This document shows, piece after piece, positions 60,966-64,000 of a stretch of DNA of 64,000 nucleotides (position 1 is its first letter; the number at the start of each line of letters is the position of its first letter). This DNA comes from Gillisella taibaishanensis (GTDB lineage: Bacteria > Pseudomonadota > Alphaproteobacteria > Rhizobiales > Rhizobiaceae): positions 453,791 to 517,790 of the forward strand of contig NZ_MKIN01000027.1 in NCBI RefSeq assembly GCF_001938985.1, in the 5' to 3' direction. A model generated the notes under the pieces. The model searched no databases and was not told where the DNA came from. It worked only from the letters and a program-made list of their open reading frames with translations. The translations under genes were made by a program, and so were the position numbers.

Positions 60966-61895
60966 ATGCGTTCGCTCATCACTCTGTCGATGATGCTTTC
61001 TATGGCGGCAACGCCAGCTTTCAGCAAAACCCTGGCATTCGCCGTGGCCAATGCGAGCGATACCTTTCAGTCGGGCCTCGTCAAGGCGGTCGAAGGCGCT
61101 GCCAAGCAGGGCGGCCAGACCTTGACTATTTCAGATGCAAAGGCCGACCCTGCCAAGCAGATGGAACAGATCAAGGCGATCATCGCTGCCAAACCCGACG
61201 CTGCCATCGTGGCGCTGATCGATAGCGACATGGGCGCCGAAGTCTCCAAAATGGCAACAGCGGCCAATGTGCCGATCGTCTACGTGAACAATACCCCAAG
61301 CAATATCGAAGAACTGCCGGCTAAGGAGGCCTTGGTCGCCTCTATGGAAACGGAAGCTGGCACGCTGCAGGGCAAGGAAGTCTGCCGGCTCCTGAACGGC
61401 AAAGGCAAGGCCGTGCTGCTGACCGGGCCACTCTATCATGACGCAGCGCGCACCCGCACCGCCGTGGTCGAAAAAATCTTCTCCGAAGCCCCCTGCAATG
61501 GCATCGCCGTTCTCGAACATCAATCGGCCGATTGGGAAACCGCTCTTGCCGACCAGCAGACAGAGGAATGGCTGAAGGCAGGCGTGACATTCGACGCTGT
61601 CATCGCCAACAACGACTCCATGGCGCTTGGCGCCATCGACGCACTGAAGCGGCATAATGTCGACATGAAGACGGTGGTGATTGCCGGGATCGACGCCACT
61701 GCCGACGGCAAGAAGGCCATGATGGCCGGCGATCTCGACGTAACCGTACTGCAGGATGCAGCCGGTCTCGGTAAGGCCAGCGTCGAGGCTGCCATCAAGA
61801 TTGCATCCGGCGAAACAGTTCCGCCGCGCATCACCGTGCCCTTCAAGCTCGTGACGCCTGCCAATATCGATCAGTTCACCGCCAAGACCCAGTGA
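60966..61895 (+). CDS. Sugar-type periplasmic binding protein (RbsB-like)
   Basis: 309 aa. Signal peptide MRSLITLSMMLSMAATPAFS. Type I binding-protein fold: KTLAFAVANASDTFQSGLVK, DAKADPAKQMEQIKAIIAAK, VIANNDSMALGAIDALKRHN and IAGIDATADGKKAMMAGDLD. No permease or ATPase is adjacent; instead a chemoreceptor follows 165 bases downstream on the same strand. It may thus serve as a ligand adaptor for chemotaxis rather than, or in addition to, uptake. Confidence 0.87.
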   Translation: MRSLITLSMMLSMAATPAFSKTLAFAVANASDTFQSGLVKAVEGAAKQGGQTLTISDAKADPAKQMEQIKAIIAAKPDAAIVALIDSDMGAEVSKMATAANVPIVYVNNTPSNIEELPAKEALVASMETEAGTLQGKEVCRLLNGKGKAVLLTGPLYHDAARTRTAVVEKIFSEAPCNGIAVLEHQSADWETALADQQTEEWLKAGVTFDAVIANNDSMALGAIDALKRHNVDMKTVVIAGIDATADGKKAMMAGDLDVTVLQDAAGLGKASVEAAIKIASGETVPPRITVPFKLVTPANIDQFTAKTQ

Positions 61896-62059
61896 TAAGG
61901 CCGGTGACGCAGGCGCGACGCTGAGCCGCGCATGCCCACATCCAAGTTCGCAAGCGCATCATTTATAACAGACAGGAGAGGCCAAGCGCCGCCCTGCCGC
62001 ACCCACAATATCGTTTCGACCGGCATGACTTTCCGCCTGGTCCGATGGAGTTCGATCAC

Positions 62060-64000
62060 ATGCACGTCTGGAAGAGACAAGGTATACGCACACAAACCTC
62101 GATAGGCTTTCTCGCCTTGATTGCCTTGATGGGCCTGCTGGTGCTTGGCGCCGTCAGCGGCATTGGCCAGCTGTCGCAGGCGATCGGCGAGCAGAACCAG
62201 GGCGCCGAAAGTGCCCGCATTGTCGCATTGCTCAGCGACGATCTCTCCAGCATGCGGCTCAACGCCTCCAGCTATACCACGAACCATCGCCAAGACGAGG
62301 CCGATGCCGTGAAGAAGGCGATCGAGGCTTTCAACACCCATGCAGCCTCTTTCCAAGGTGCGCCGCAAGTCGCTGCCGGCTTGGACAAGGTGCGCGGAGA
62401 CATGGGCGCCTATAGCGCTGCCTTCGACAAGATCGTGGCGCTCTGGCAGCGCAAGCTCAAGCTCGCCGACAAGGTGTTCGAATTCGGTCCCTATACCAAT
62501 ATCGCCATCGAAGACGTGCTGCGCTCGGCCTGGCGCCAAGGCGACGTCGAAACCTTGCACCAGGGTCAGCAGCTTGCCGCGACGATGTCTGAAAGCTTGC
62601 TCTATTCCGGCAAATATCTTGAAGGCGACAAGGCCGCTGACTACACCAAAGCGCAGGCGCTGCTCACCCAGGCTCTGGCTGAGCAGAAGCAACTGGCAGA
62701 AAGCCTGAAGGACAACAAGCTGCAGGCGAGCCGCGTTGCCGCCGCCGCCCGGCTGATGACCAATTACAGCGCCCGCCTAACTGACCTGCAGACCGTCGTG
62801 ACTGAATCCCGTGGCCTGATTGACAACCAGCTTGGCACGCTTGGCCCGCAGATAGCCAAGCAGTTTGCTCAGTTGCAGCAGGATATCCGAGACCGCCAGG
62901 CCAGCCAGAGTAGTGCTGCAATCGCCACGGCCACCGGTACTCAGTCCTTCACTCTTGGTTTCAGCGTCGTGGTCATCGTGCTCGGCCTCGCGCTGGCCTA
63001 CCTGATCGGCATGCTGATTTCGCGTGCTGTTACGCGCATGGCCAATGACATGAACGAATTGGCCCGCGGCAATAACGACCTGACTGTTACGGGCACGGAG
63101 TTCAACAACGAACTTGGCGCCATGGCCCGCTCCTTGCTGGTATTCCAGGAAACCGGACGTGGTAAAGTTGCCGCCGAGCTTGCAGCCGAACGCACGCGGC
63201 TTGCCGCGGAGCAGGAAAAGCTCGACCAGGACCGTCTGAAGGCCGAGGAAGCTCAGCGCATGGCCCATGCCTTCGAGCAGATCTCGGTCGGTCTCGATGC
63301 GCTGGCGCACGGCGACCTGACGGTGCGCATCGGCGCCGTCGACGGCCGCTATGCCGAGATCCGCGATCAGTTCAATACGTCTGTTGCCTCGCTTGAAGAA
63401 GCCATGGGCTCGGTCGTGACGACGGTCAGCACCATCCGCTCCGGCCTCGGCGAAATCTCCGCCGCCTCCAACGATCTGGCACGCCGTACCGAACAGCAGG
63501 CCGCATCGCTCGAAGAAACCATTGCGGCCCTTGGCGACGTCTCACGCGGTGTCAACGGCACCGCCGAAGGCGCTGGCCGTGCGCAGCACGCCGTCAACGC
63601 CGCCCGCGACAATGCCGCCAAGGGTGGTGATATCGTTGCCAAGGCCGTCGACGCCATGACCGCTATCCAGGGCTCGTCGGAAAAGATCGGCAATATCATC
63701 GGCGTCATCGATGAGATTGCTTTCCAGACCAACCTGCTGGCCTTGAACGCCGGTGTCGAAGCCGCGCGTGCCGGTGAAGCCGGCAAGGGTTTTGCTGTCG
63801 TCGCCCAGGAAGTGCGCGAGCTTGCCCAGCGCTCGGCCAATGCGGCGAAGGAGATCAAGTCCTTGATCTCGACATCAAGCGCCCAGGTGGAAACCGGCGT
63901 CGGCCTTGTCACGGCCTCTGGTACGTCGCTGAAGGAAATCGTCGAGCAGGTCGTAGCCATGAGCTCAACGATCACAGAGATCGCCAATGCCGCCCGCGAA
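62060..64000 (+). CDS. Methyl-accepting chemotaxis protein, 3' end beyond the window
   Basis: Open to the window end (647 residues visible). Start at 62060 is preceded by GGAG; an ATG at 62045 is also possible. TM1 about 12-35 (TSIGFLALIALMGLLVLGAV), a large periplasmic helical region to about 290, TM2 (FTLGFSVVVIVLGLALAYLI), HAMP, and most of the signalling domain, including QTNLLALNAGVEAARAGEAG and ARRTEQQAASLEETIAALGD. A distinct receptor from that at 50202, although their hairpin tips are similar. Paired with the binding protein just upstream. Confidence 0.93.
   Translation, partial: MHVWKRQGIRTQTSIGFLALIALMGLLVLGAVSGIGQLSQAIGEQNQGAESARIVALLSDDLSSMRLNASSYTTNHRQDEADAVKKAIEAFNTHAASFQGAPQVAAGLDKVRGDMGAYSAAFDKIVALWQRKLKLADKVFEFGPYTNIAIEDVLRSAWRQGDVETLHQGQQLAATMSESLLYSGKYLEGDKAADYTKAQALLTQALAEQKQLAESLKDNKLQASRVAAAARLMTNYSARLTDLQTVVTESRGLIDNQLGTLGPQIAKQFAQLQQDIRDRQASQSSAAIATATGTQSFTLGFSVVVIVLGLALAYLIGMLISRAVTRMANDMNELARGNNDLTVTGTEFNNELGAMARSLLVFQETGRGKVAAELAAERTRLAAEQEKLDQDRLKAEEAQRMAHAFEQISVGLDALAHGDLTVRIGAVDGRYAEIRDQFNTSVASLEEAMGSVVTTVSTIRSGLGEISAASNDLARRTEQQAASLEETIAALGDVSRGVNGTAEGAGRAQHAVNAARDNAAKGGDIVAKAVDAMTAIQGSSEKIGNIIGVIDEIAFQTNLLALNAGVEAARAGEAGKGFAVVAQEVRELAQRSANAAKEIKSLISTSSAQVETGVGLVTASGTSLKEIVEQVVAMSSTITEIANAARE

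Noticed and set aside
1..64000. CRISPR arrays, tRNA/rRNA genes, insertion sequences, prophage or integrative-element genes
   Set aside because: I looked for regular spaced repeats, cloverleaf-like CCA regions, transposase or integrase motifs and found none; the repeats seen are intergenic palindromes.

Overview
This 64 kb window is chromosome-like DNA from an alphaproteobacterium, most likely a member of the Rhizobiaceae (Rhizobium / Agrobacterium / Allorhizobium group). The basis is high GC with rhizobial codon use, families such as VirK, DUF930, a single-NBD xylose importer and a YqiK-type flotillin, Rhizobiales-type intergenic palindromes, and a TGA-N9-TCA (RirA-type) iron box. I saw no rRNA, tRNA, CRISPR array, transposase or integrase.

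Layout. 1-4.2 kb: end of a YqiJ-like membrane protein, flotillin, a frameshifted peptidase-E-like gene, a WYL regulator with a divergent VOC protein, and a fragment of a second flotillin gene. 4.3-6.3 kb: AT-rich two-gene AAA ATPase + TOPRIM-like module. 6.5-15.5 kb: polysaccharide deacetylase, exported FAD oxidoreductase, AI-2E-type transporter, DUF2798, LysR, DUF930, oligopeptidase B. 15.8-17.5 kb: a second AAA ATPase + TOPRIM-like (DUF4276) pair. 17.6-36.2 kb: mostly housekeeping and stress genes (VirK, transglutaminase-like DUF3857 protein, class IV aminotransferase, DUF3592, PAS-GGDEF, YkgJ, SodB, GNATs, HxlR/AzoR, metallophosphoesterase, cytochromes c, KdgT, DJ-1/PfpI, MFS/LysR). 36.2-41.7 kb: methyltransferase divergent from an iron-type ABC importer with two tandem binding proteins and a likely RirA-controlled promoter. 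41.7-43.6 kb: orphan HsdR_N-type nuclease-like gene and a PemI/PemK-like toxin-antitoxin pair. 43.6-48.8 kb: ROK regulator divergent from xylose ABC genes, with a perfect palindromic operator. 48.8-54.5 kb: UppP, a chemoreceptor, SDR/XRE pair, small kinase. 54.5-58.2 kb: chemoreceptor fragment followed by a three-gene ABC-3C-like conflict cassette (nuclease effector, middle component, Rad50-like ATPase). 58.4-64 kb: HerA/DUF853 ATPase, a small DUF2267-like protein, a sugar-binding protein and a chemoreceptor cut by the window end.

The accessory content is dominated by small conflict or defence modules set singly into an otherwise conventional chromosome: two AAA + TOPRIM-like pairs, one orphan nuclease with a TA pair, and one ABC-3C cassette. 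Two of the modules lie immediately beside a decayed fragment of a host gene whose intact copy sits 2-3 kb upstream in the same orientation (flotillin at about 4.1 kb; chemoreceptor at about 54.6 kb). This is the most distinctive structural pattern of the window. The ABC-3C-like cassette, with its Mrr-like PD-(D/E)xK effector, is the best candidate for an interesting system.
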